Source: an uncultured Gemmatimonadota bacterium
GTDB taxonomy: Bacteria > Gemmatimonadota > Gemmatimonadetes > Palauibacterales > Palauibacteraceae
NCBI GenBank assembly: GCA_913043255.1
Contig: CAJWLK010000003.1
Coordinates: forward strand, 124,001-188,000
Direction of reading: 5' to 3'
DNA length: 64,000 nucleotides
Position numbers and translations under genes: made by a program. This document shows, piece after piece, positions 36,623 through 44,846 of the stretch. Below the pieces are notes generated by a model. It saw only the letters and a program-made list of their open reading frames with translations, was not told where the DNA came from and ran no database searches. Numbering within the stretch: the first letter of the stretch is position 1; each line of letters starts with the position of its first letter.

Positions 36623-36763
36623 ATGATTAGACCATTTGCTGTAATGATTCTTCTTCTTGCATCCCTTCCATACGGATATACCTTATCCGCGACCCATGGC
36701 TCCGGGGATCGTCCCGTTAGCTTCGGTTTCAAGTGCGAATTTTCCCCTCAGAGAGGCGGATGA
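36623..36763 (+). CDS. Small exported peptide candidate ahead of actA
   Basis: An open frame of 46 codons begins at the ATG at 36623 with MIRPFAVMILLLASLPYGYT, a plausible signal or membrane helix, then a short polar part. Its TGA overlaps the actA ATG as ATGA, the same coupling used through the rest of this operon, and the actA ribosome site GAGAGGCGG lies inside it. No ribosome site is evident before its own start and I recognise no family, so it may be a chance frame. Confidence 0.35.
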   Translation: MIRPFAVMILLLASLPYGYTLSATHGSGDRPVSFGFKCEFSPQRGG

Positions 36764-37575
36764 AGATAAATTCTCGCATGGCGGCGCTTGTCGCTGGCCT
36801 GGTTTCAATTGCCATGTTAGCGGTACTTCGCCAACCCTTCTCGGGCGATGTCGGGGTCGCTACGGCGAGTCTCGATCCCTCTTCGTTCCTGCATGATTAT
36901 GCGGTTGAGGCTGTTAACCCCTATGGTATGGGGGACGCTACTATCAAGAGCCCAGTGCAAGCTTCTGGGGCACAAGGTCAGGATACCGTTCCGGCCCAAT
37001 GGCAGGCGATCGAAGATCACAACAATGCGTCGCGTGGCCCGGTCCAACCAATCCCCTTCAACCACCGCTTCCATGTCTCCGACCTTCAGATCGATTGCAT
37101 GTATTGCCACACGGGCACAGAGCGATCTGTATCCGGGGTTGTGCCATCACTTGAGGTCTGTATGGGGTGCCATCGGCTTGCAGGTACAGGACTTCCACCG
37201 GTAGAGGAACTGCGGGAGTACGATGCGCGCAGCGAACCCATTCCATGGAAATGGGTGAACAAACTTCCAGAATTCGTCCAGTTCAGTCACCAAGCCCATC
37301 TTCGTAATGGATTGGACTGCGCTGAGTGCCACGGGCCAGTCGAAGATATGGATCGAGTATACCAGTGGGCTTCATTTGAAATGGGTTGGTGTCTCGAGTG
37401 TCATAGACAGTCTCCGGTCGACACCGATGTTGCGACGGACCATATCTTGGCCCAGACCGTTTCCATATCCGAGCCTGAATCGGATCGGCAGCCTGGAAGC
37501 TTTTATCCGAGAGCCATTAACACTGACTACGGCGCTACTCGCGCCCCTACGGACTGTGCAGCATGCCACTACTAA
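36760..37575 (+). CDS. actA: Alternative complex III, pentaheme cytochrome c subunit ActA
   Basis: A protein of 271 residues with one N-terminal membrane helix (MAALVAGLVSIAMLAVL) and five CXXCH heme motifs: CMYCH, CMGCH, CAECH, CLECH and CAACH. This matches the pentaheme ActA of alternative complex III, which oxidises quinol and passes electrons to periplasmic acceptors in place of the bc1 complex. GAGAGGCGG lies just before ATG 36760. The stop lies 13 bases inside actB, the first link in a chain of overlapping act genes. Confidence 0.93.
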   Translation: MKINSRMAALVAGLVSIAMLAVLRQPFSGDVGVATASLDPSSFLHDYAVEAVNPYGMGDATIKSPVQASGAQGQDTVPAQWQAIEDHNNASRGPVQPIPFNHRFHVSDLQIDCMYCHTGTERSVSGVVPSLEVCMGCHRLAGTGLPPVEELREYDARSEPIPWKWVNKLPEFVQFSHQAHLRNGLDCAECHGPVEDMDRVYQWASFEMGWCLECHRQSPVDTDVATDHILAQTVSISEPESDRQPGSFYPRAINTDYGATRAPTDCAACHY

Positions 37576-40500
37576 CAGACAGTAGCTGCGCTTGTGGTTC
37601 GGCGTGTGGGGGTGGTGAGGCGAAGGATAGCCCGCGCCAGCTTCCGATTGCTGAGCAGAACGTCACCCAAACAGGCTCTGACACACCAATGGAGGGTCGT
37701 TCACGACGCGACTTTCTCAAGGTTATGGGAGTTTCTGGGGTTGGTGCAGCAACGTTTACAGCGTGTGGTCCTCCCGATTTTGCCGACAAACTCATTCCGC
37801 ATCTGGTGCAAGAGGAGGGGATTACGCCCGGTGTCTCTGAGACATACGCAACCGTAATCCATGATGCTGGCCCAGAACCGGTTCCGGTCCACGCACAGGT
37901 CCGCGATGGACGGGTCTTGAGCCTCGGGCCCAACCCTAGAATCAGCGATAATGGCTCCGGCTTGTCGGCACTCTCCCATTCCACTCTCCAGGATCTTTAC
38001 GATCCCGACCGAGCCCAGACACCGTTACAACGCACTGAAACGGTCGATTCGACAGGCTTTACTTTTCAAGCGCAAACATGGGAAGCTGCAACTGATGCTC
38101 TTAAAACGGCAGTCGATGCGGGGAATACGGTACTTCTCACGGGCCGTGTTACCGGGACAAGCGCAGCGTTCATGGCCGAATGGGCACGCGTCATGGGAGT
38201 TGAACACATCGCCTATGAGCCATTCAGCCTCGACGCGCTCGCGCTGGGAACTTCCGATATTAGTGGGGGTTCGGGGTTGCCGCGGTTCGATTTGAGTTCG
38301 GCTGATCACATAGCTTGTTTTGGGGCAGACTTTTTGGGCACATGGCTGGCACCCATGAGTCAGTCTCGTGGCTTCTCTGAGGCCCGTGATATAGAAGCGG
38401 GGCATCACGCGAAGTTTTCGTTTGTCGGGCCGCGGATGTCACTCACAGGGGCCAACGCTGATGAGTGGTTCGAGGCGCGCGCTGGGGCCGAGGGCGCTAT
38501 AGCACTCGCGGTCGCCGGAGTTGTTGCTGCCGAGCGTGGCGCTCAGTTGCCACAGGGTGTGCCACAGCTGAGCCCGGAATCGGTAGCGGATATTGTGGGG
38601 GTTTCCGCCGATCGGATTCGTGCCCTAGGAGAAGAGCTTGCCTCGGCTTCGGCAGCAGTGGCTATACCACCAGGCATAGAGTCTCAGGATGGGAATGCAC
38701 GCCAGGCCCAGGTAGCAGTCGCCATTTTAAACGAGGTGTTGGGCGCTGTTGGACAACGTGTCTATCCGTCTGAGGGAGCTCCTGGCGGAACCACTGCAAC
38801 CTTTGCCGACATGATGAAGCTGATTGAGCGCATTGAGGCCGGTTCGGTGACGACACTCATAGTGGCGGGGACCGATCCAGTGTACTCTCTGCCAGCTTCC
38901 GCTGGGTTCATGGCTGCAATGAATAAGGTCGACAACACCTTCGCACTGTCTTCTCATCTGGACGATACTGCATCATCCGCAAGTTGGGTGCTGCCCTGTA
39001 ACCATGTCTTCGAATCGTGGAGCGATGCGGAACTAGGTGGTGAAACGTGGGCGCTTGGTCAACCACTCATGAATCCACTCTGGGATACGCGACAGCGTGA
39101 AGATGTACTGCTTGAGGTTGCGGCCGCTGCCGGTCAGGCTTCGGCATTCGACACACCAGACTTCGCGACACTCCTTAAGGATTCTTGGGTGATGCGACTC
39201 GGAGGAGAGGGGGCTTGGCTAGAAGCACTCCGAGCAGGTGGCGCCTCAGTGCCTGGTGCTTCTACCGCTTCGTCTAATGGTGTTATGAGCGCCGACCTTT
39301 CTGAGCTGACAACGTTGAGTTTGGTTGATTCCCAGCCTGCTTCAGGGGTCCAGTTGGTTGTTTACCCGACGGCGCAATTCTATGACGGGCGTGGAGCAAA
39401 TCGATCTTGGATGCAGGAACTCCCCGATGCGATCACCAAGGCCGTCTGGAACTCTTGGGTTGAGATGCACCCTGATATGGCTGCGTCATTGAATGTGAAG
39501 ACCGGCGACATCGTGCAAGTAGAATCAGGGCAAGGCACGATTGAGGCACCTGCGTATTTATACCGTGGCATTCGACCGGATACAGTCGCGATTCCGCTCG
39601 GCCAGGGGCACGCGGCCTATGGTCGTAATGCAGAGGGGCGTGGCGTGAACCCGCTCGACCTTCTTGCCAGCACCACAGACAAGAACTCAGGTGTTTTCGC
39701 TTATGCTGGGACAAGCGTAACTGTAACGTCTGCCGGAAGGCGTGGACGGCTCGTCGTCACGCAGGGGTCTACTGACGATTTAGGTCGCGAGATCGTGCAC
39801 GCGATGAACGTCGAAGATGCACTCCATGAGATCGAGGAACACGAGGTCGACCTCGTCGAGATGGTAGAGGCAGCTTGGGACTCAGACCCAAATAGCCCGT
39901 ATCGCTGGGGGATGGTCATCGATCTCAATGCGTGCACCGGATGTGGTGCGTGCGTCACCTCCTGCTACGCCGAAAACAACATTCCTGTGGTCGGCGAAGA
40001 TCTGGCTGCTCAGCGACGCGAAATGTCGTGGATGCGGGTCCACCGTTACGAAGAAGAAACAGAAGATGGTGGGTTCGTGACCGTCCAACAGCCAATGCTG
40101 TGTCAGCAATGCGGAGATGCGCCGTGTGAGCCGGTATGTCCCGTCTACGCCACCTATCACAATCCGGAGGGATTGAACGTTCAGGTATACAACCGCTGCG
40201 TCGGTACCCGATATTGTGCCAACAACTGCCCCTACAAGGTTCGACGGTTCAACTGGTTTACGTATGATTTTGACTACCCGCTCAACCTCCAGCTGAACCC
40301 CGATATCACGGTCCGTGAGACCGGGGTTATGGAGAAGTGCACCTTCTGCGTGCACCGGATCAATAAAGCGAAAATCGATGCAAAAGATGAAGGTCGTCTC
40401 GTCCAGGATGGGGACGTCACTTCAGCCTGTGCGCAGAGTTGCCCCGTGAATGGCATTACATTCGGGAATCTCAAGGATCCGAACAGCGCAGTCTCCCGTA

Positions 40501-40649
40501 AAGCCAAGAGCGCACGCGGGTATCACGTTTTGGGTGAACTCGGAGTTCGGCCTGCAGTCACATACCTAGAGGATGTGACGCATGCTCATCTGCCGGCGTC
40601 TGGGCATGCTGCCGAAACAGATGATAGTACCGATACGGAAGCTCACTGA
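37563..40649 (+). CDS. actB: Alternative complex III, fused molybdopterin-like and iron-sulfur subunit ActB
   Basis: A 1028-residue protein with a Tat motif RSRRDFLKV at 46-54. Residues to about 740 resemble a molybdopterin oxidoreductase, which in ActB proteins has lost the cofactor. The C-terminal part holds ferredoxin-like cluster motifs CTGCGACVTSC, CQQCGDAPCEPVCPV, CVGTRYCANNCPYK and CTFCVHRI with CAQSCPVNG, as for three 4Fe-4S and one 3Fe-4S clusters. It lies on the periplasmic side of the membrane complex. Its TGA and the actC ATG overlap by one base. Confidence 0.94.
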   Translation: MPLLTDSSCACGSACGGGEAKDSPRQLPIAEQNVTQTGSDTPMEGRSRRDFLKVMGVSGVGAATFTACGPPDFADKLIPHLVQEEGITPGVSETYATVIHDAGPEPVPVHAQVRDGRVLSLGPNPRISDNGSGLSALSHSTLQDLYDPDRAQTPLQRTETVDSTGFTFQAQTWEAATDALKTAVDAGNTVLLTGRVTGTSAAFMAEWARVMGVEHIAYEPFSLDALALGTSDISGGSGLPRFDLSSADHIACFGADFLGTWLAPMSQSRGFSEARDIEAGHHAKFSFVGPRMSLTGANADEWFEARAGAEGAIALAVAGVVAAERGAQLPQGVPQLSPESVADIVGVSADRIRALGEELASASAAVAIPPGIESQDGNARQAQVAVAILNEVLGAVGQRVYPSEGAPGGTTATFADMMKLIERIEAGSVTTLIVAGTDPVYSLPASAGFMAAMNKVDNTFALSSHLDDTASSASWVLPCNHVFESWSDAELGGETWALGQPLMNPLWDTRQREDVLLEVAAAAGQASAFDTPDFATLLKDSWVMRLGGEGAWLEALRAGGASVPGASTASSNGVMSADLSELTTLSLVDSQPASGVQLVVYPTAQFYDGRGANRSWMQELPDAITKAVWNSWVEMHPDMAASLNVKTGDIVQVESGQGTIEAPAYLYRGIRPDTVAIPLGQGHAAYGRNAEGRGVNPLDLLASTTDKNSGVFAYAGTSVTVTSAGRRGRLVVTQGSTDDLGREIVHAMNVEDALHEIEEHEVDLVEMVEAAWDSDPNSPYRWGMVIDLNACTGCGACVTSCYAENNIPVVGEDLAAQRREMSWMRVHRYEEETEDGGFVTVQQPMLCQQCGDAPCEPVCPVYATYHNPEGLNVQVYNRCVGTRYCANNCPYKVRRFNWFTYDFDYPLNLQLNPDITVRETGVMEKCTFCVHRINKAKIDAKDEGRLVQDGDVTSACAQSCPVNGITFGNLKDPNSAVSRKAKSARGYHVLGELGVRPAVTYLEDVTHAHLPASGHAAETDDSTDTEAH

Positions 40650-41995
40650 TGGCCACAGCTGAAGTGGACGTGCGAGCAGCAAGTCCCACGCTCGCGGATG
40701 CCAATAGGGATATCACTCGACCGATCAGTAGGCCTGAACGACGCTTCTTTCTGATCCTAGGTGCCGCTATGGCGGGGATAGGGCTCGGCGCAGGTGCTTG
40801 GTTCTATCAGATCGGCAAAGGAATTGGTGTTGCCGGGATCACTCACCCGGTTTTTTGGGGCGTATACATTACGACCTTTGTTTTCTGGGTTGGTATTGCA
40901 CATTCAGGAACGCTTATCTCTGCAATCCTCTATCTCTTCCGCTCAGGATGGAGGACGACAATCAATCGGACCGCCGAGGCGATGACGATCTTTGCGGTTA
41001 TGACCGCAGGGCTCTTCCCACTCATCCACCTTGGACGTGTCTGGTACTTTTATTACCTGATGCCATACCCGTCGCAGCGGCAGATCTGGCCAGATTTCAG
41101 GTCGCCACTCGTGATGGATGTGTTCGCAGTGAGTACGTACTTGACAATCTCGGCGTTATTCTGGTACACGGGCCTTATTCCTGACTTCGCAGTCCTACGG
41201 GACAGAGCTAAGGGGTTGGCATACAAGATCTATGGTGCGCTCTCACTGGGCTGGCAGGGGACCGTATCTGAGTGGCGACATTATCGACGCCTTTACCTTT
41301 ATATGGCAGGCATAGCGACGCCACTGGTGCTCTCCGTACACAGTGTTGTGTCTTGGGACTTCGCGCTTGCCATTGTTCCGGGTTGGCACTCTACAATCTT
41401 TGCGCCTTACTTCGTCGCGGGAGCCATTTTCAGCGGTGTAGCTATGGTGATCACACTTATGATCCCACTCCGGTGGGCCTTTGGCCTTGAGGCGTACATC
41501 ACGAAGAATCACTTCGAAAACATGGCGAAACTGATTCTTCTCACCTCGAGCATTGTCGGATTTTCCTACGCGACGGAGTTTTTCGTTGCCTACTACTCCG
41601 CAGATCCAATCGAAATAGAGAGTTTTCGTTGGCGGGCATTTGGGGCCTATGCGCTTCCGTTCTGGGCGATGGTTTTCTGTAATGTTGTCGTACCGCAGGC
41701 ACTGTGGTTTAGAAAGATTCGCAGGAGCCTTCCGGCACTGTTTGCTATGACAATATTCATTAACATCGGTATGTGGTACGAACGCTTCGTGATTATCGTG
41801 ACGTCGTTGGCGCATGAATACGATCCGGCGAGTTGGGGGCTCTACACGCCGAGTTGGGTGGAAATCGCGATTCTTATTGGCAGCTTCTGTTGGTTCTTCT
41901 TCTGGTTTCTTCTGTTCTCGAGATCTCTGCCAGTGATTTCAATCGCTGAAGTCAAAGAACACTTGGCTCATGAACAGGGAGGACACCATGAGTAG
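40649..41995 (+). CDS. actC: Alternative complex III, NrfD-like membrane subunit ActC
   Basis: A 448-residue integral membrane protein of the NrfD/PsrC family with about ten helices. GVYITTFVFWVGIAHSGTLI and HLGRVWYFYYLMPYPSQRQIW are typical quinol-site regions of ActC. It binds menaquinol or ubiquinol and may couple its oxidation to ion movement. It overlaps actB by one base and actD by eight. Confidence 0.94.
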   Translation: MATAEVDVRAASPTLADANRDITRPISRPERRFFLILGAAMAGIGLGAGAWFYQIGKGIGVAGITHPVFWGVYITTFVFWVGIAHSGTLISAILYLFRSGWRTTINRTAEAMTIFAVMTAGLFPLIHLGRVWYFYYLMPYPSQRQIWPDFRSPLVMDVFAVSTYLTISALFWYTGLIPDFAVLRDRAKGLAYKIYGALSLGWQGTVSEWRHYRRLYLYMAGIATPLVLSVHSVVSWDFALAIVPGWHSTIFAPYFVAGAIFSGVAMVITLMIPLRWAFGLEAYITKNHFENMAKLILLTSSIVGFSYATEFFVAYYSADPIEIESFRWRAFGAYALPFWAMVFCNVVVPQALWFRKIRRSLPALFAMTIFINIGMWYERFVIIVTSLAHEYDPASWGLYTPSWVEIAILIGSFCWFFFWFLLFSRSLPVISIAEVKEHLAHEQGGHHE

Positions 41996-42491
41996 TGGTG
42001 TCCTCGCACAATATGACACGCTGCATGGAACCGTCGCCGCAATTGAGCGGTTAAGAACGGCCGGTCACACTGATATTGAAGTTTTTTCGCCGATTCCTGC
42101 CCCTGAAATTGAAGAGGCGATGGATATTCACTCCTCGCCAGTCCGGATCTGGGCACTTGTTGGGGGCATTACAGGTTGCATGACCGGGCTATTATTGGCG
42201 GCTGGGACTTCGCTAGGTTATCCCCTTGTGACACAAGGGAAGCCGCTTGTTTCCTTCCCGCCATTCGTGGTTTTCATGTTTGAACTGACGGTGTTGTTGA
42301 CTGGGATCTTCGGTCTTGTAGCGCTGCTGGTGCATGCTAGGCGTCCCGTCATCAATCTTGACCCCAACTACCGCGCGTCATTCTCCGTTGATCGGTGGGG
42401 TGTTTTTATTTCGGCGGATGGTGACGAGCGCATAAAAGCAGAGAACCTCGTGCGCGAAACGGGAGCCCTGGATATCGAGGTTAAAGCATGA
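41988..42491 (+). CDS. actD: Alternative complex III, DUF3341 subunit ActD
   Basis: A 167-residue DUF3341 protein with two central helices (WALVGGITGCMTGLLLAAG and FVVFMFELTVLLTGIFGLVA) between two soluble arms. The motif HGTVAAIERLRTAGHTDIEVFSP is characteristic. ATG 41988 is preferred over 41970 because GGGAGGACACC precedes it. It overlaps actC and is coupled to actE by ATGA. Confidence 0.92.
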   Translation: MSSGVLAQYDTLHGTVAAIERLRTAGHTDIEVFSPIPAPEIEEAMDIHSSPVRIWALVGGITGCMTGLLLAAGTSLGYPLVTQGKPLVSFPPFVVFMFELTVLLTGIFGLVALLVHARRPVINLDPNYRASFSVDRWGVFISADGDERIKAENLVRETGALDIEVKA

Positions 42492-43054
42492 ACGTGCGTG
42501 CGTGCTCCTTAGCCCTGTTGATCACGACCGCGCTTAGCGGATGTGACGATCAGATTAAACGCGTCCCGATATTCAAGACTATGTCGTGGCAGTCCTCAGT
42601 GGAGGCATTCGAGGAAGAGCCTCGTACACGTGTTTCTGGGACCATGCCCATTGATGGTGCGCGCACCTACGATTTGCTTATGGCCGACAGCGTTCTAACG
42701 AGTCCGATTGGCGGCACCGAATCCGAACTTGCTCGCGGTGCAGAGTTATTCCAACAGTTCTGCACACCGTGTCATGGATCTTTGGGTGCGGGAGATGGCT
42801 CCGTTGTGGGACCAAACCGTATCCCGGACATCCCATTGCTTAATCTCCGGTCTGTGCTAACGCGAAGTTACTCGGACGGCTACTTGTGGGGCATGATCAC
42901 GAACGGTCGTGGCTTAATGCCCTCCTATAGGCGTATTCCGGCGCATGAACGCTGGTATATCGTAGCCTACCTTCGCCAGCTCCAGGACGACGCAGTGGCA
43001 GCGGGCGAGATTCCTCCCTTGGATGCTCCGGCTATCAACGGAGGCGCCCCGTGA
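42488..43054 (+). CDS. actE: Alternative complex III, monoheme cytochrome c lipoprotein ActE
   Basis: A 188-residue lipoprotein (lipobox LSGC in TTALSGCDDQ) with one heme site, CTPCHG, and a distal methionine candidate in NGRGLMPSY. ActE is the small cytochrome of the complex and delivers electrons to the oxidase or a soluble cytochrome. It overlaps actD (ATGA) and actF (GTGA). Confidence 0.93.
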   Translation: MNVRACSLALLITTALSGCDDQIKRVPIFKTMSWQSSVEAFEEEPRTRVSGTMPIDGARTYDLLMADSVLTSPIGGTESELARGAELFQQFCTPCHGSLGAGDGSVVGPNRIPDIPLLNLRSVLTRSYSDGYLWGMITNGRGLMPSYRRIPAHERWYIVAYLRQLQDDAVAAGEIPPLDAPAINGGAP

Positions 43055-44325
43055 CGACTGACCGTCACTCCGTCACCCGCGATCAAGCGCTCAGCACTAT
43101 CGGGGGTCGTATTCCGAGGCTCTGGCTGTTTGTCTGGGTTATTGCAGTCGCAGTTGGGGCTATTGGTTTCGCCACTACCGTTGGAAACGATGCCCAGCGC
43201 GCTTGGATGAGCGTTTGGTCCAATTTCTTGTTTTGGACGGCTCTTTCGATGGCAGGGATCACGTTCGGGGCCGTCCTTCAAGTTGCGAAAGGACATTGGG
43301 GGAAGGGCTTTAGCCGGCTGGCTGAAGCCGCTGGCGCGTTTCTTCCCGTTTCATTTGTACTGTTCTTAACGCTTCGCTTAGGAGCTGAGCACATATTTCC
43401 TTGGCTGGGGCCTGTTGAGACCGAGCATATAAACCTTGACTGGCTCACGCTGGATGGGGTTTTCTTCCGTAATGGAGTGTTATTGGCGATCCTCTATGGG
43501 TTCGGCTTTGTTTGGCTGTGGCACTCGATTCGAGTCGACGCTCCATTGATAGCCGCTGAGCATTCCGGATGGCGAAAGACTGTAATGTTGTTGTTCGCGC
43601 GAAAATGGCGTGGTGATGAAGAGGAAGTGGTACGCTGCCGAAACCGGATCGGTCGTATGTCACCTGCGCTGATCATTCTCTGGGCCATAATCTTTTCGCT
43701 ATTGGCATTTGACTTTGCCATGTCACTAACCCCGGGCTTCGTTAGCATGATCTGGGGTGTCTACTACTTCATTGGTGGATGGCTTTGTTTGCTTTCTCTC
43801 GTCGCGTTCATGGCGCATCACTACAACGGTCGGTTCAACGGGCTTAGATTGTGGGGGAAATGGGACTTTCACGACTTGGGTAAGATGATGTTTGCCTTTG
43901 TTGTGTTTTGGACTTACACCTGGTTTGCTCAATTTCTTGTAATTTGGTACGGGAATATCCCACGTGAGGTGAACTTCTTCGAACCACGAACGAGCGGTCA
44001 ATTTAGTCCGCTCTTCTGGCTACAGATGGTGCTCATCTTTGTACTCCCGTTCTTTTTCCTCCTGGGGAGAGGCCCCAAGATGAGCTCGAAGTGGCTCGCC
44101 TTTGTAGCGGTTGTGATCCTGCTCGGATTTTGGCTTGAACGCTACAACATGGTTGCACCTTCACTCTGGCATCACGAAGGACTTCCACTCGGAATGCCAG
44201 AAGTCTTTATCTCATTAGGATTTGTCGGTCTCTTCGCCTTATCTTACTCGTTGCATGTGACTACCTTACCGAAGGTTCCGATAAACGAACGCATAGCAGT
44301 TGGTAGTCCAGGGCATGGTCCATAG
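43051..44325 (+). CDS. actF: Alternative complex III, second NrfD-like membrane subunit ActF
   Basis: A 424-residue protein with about ten membrane helices, related to ActC. FWTALSMAGITFGAVLQVAKG and AFVVFWTYTWFAQFLVIWYGN are typical of the family. It starts with GTG overlapping the actE stop. It closes the operon: no actG and no cytochrome c oxidase genes follow, in contrast to many act loci, so the partner oxidase is elsewhere. Confidence 0.92.
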   Translation: MTTDRHSVTRDQALSTIGGRIPRLWLFVWVIAVAVGAIGFATTVGNDAQRAWMSVWSNFLFWTALSMAGITFGAVLQVAKGHWGKGFSRLAEAAGAFLPVSFVLFLTLRLGAEHIFPWLGPVETEHINLDWLTLDGVFFRNGVLLAILYGFGFVWLWHSIRVDAPLIAAEHSGWRKTVMLLFARKWRGDEEEVVRCRNRIGRMSPALIILWAIIFSLLAFDFAMSLTPGFVSMIWGVYYFIGGWLCLLSLVAFMAHHYNGRFNGLRLWGKWDFHDLGKMMFAFVVFWTYTWFAQFLVIWYGNIPREVNFFEPRTSGQFSPLFWLQMVLIFVLPFFFLLGRGPKMSSKWLAFVAVVILLGFWLERYNMVAPSLWHHEGLPLGMPEVFISLGFVGLFALSYSLHVTTLPKVPINERIAVGSPGHGP

Positions 44326-44491
44326 TGCGTTTCCACGTTCAATTGATTGCAGCTGGATAAGCAGCTGTGAGATACGGATGGGGTGCCTAATCTTGCTCCC
44401 GTCCCCACTTTAGTATGATGACGGATGGTCACCGCCTCGTTTCTGAAGGGTAGGAGCGTCCGCGACTTTTTATGGAACGAGGTTGGATGGG

Positions 44492-44791
44492 ATGGTAACA
44501 ATCGAAAGTTATGAGCAGATGCTGGAGCGTACGACGGCTACTCTCGAAAAGTACCGTGAGGGCGCCGACGAGTTGAAAGTAGAGCTTCGGCAGGCCCGGG
44601 CTGGCCGCAAGGTTCAAATCATGGCCATGATCGATCGGCTAGAAAAGAAGTACGACGGTAATAAGATGAAATTAGAAGCGCTGACTGATTTTGATGAAGA
44701 GGCGCCAAGCAAAGAACTTGGAGACCTCCACCAAAAAATCGCATCAGAACTCTCCGATATGCGCCGTACGATCGAACGCCGAATTCGTTAA
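44492..44791 (+). CDS. Small coiled-coil protein of unknown function
   Basis: A 99-residue, strongly charged, all-helical protein (YEQMLERTTATLEKYREGADELKV, then MAMIDRLEKKYDG) with heptad-like spacing and no membrane segment. I recognise no family. The start is the ATG at 44492 with GAGG at 44479-44482; TTG 44483 is an alternative. It is 166 bases after actF and faces sucA at its 3' end. Confidence 0.65.
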   Translation: MVTIESYEQMLERTTATLEKYREGADELKVELRQARAGRKVQIMAMIDRLEKKYDGNKMKLEALTDFDEEAPSKELGDLHQKIASELSDMRRTIERRIR

Positions 44792-44846
44792 GGAATCTCT
44801 CCTTAGTCCTAAGCTGGGAAGAAGAGTTCTTGAAGTGCATCGTGCC

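Noticed and set aside
44350-44367. CAGCTG-N6-CAGCTG hairpin after actF
   Set aside because: Only six pairs from a self-complementary hexamer and no U-run; not enough to call a terminator.
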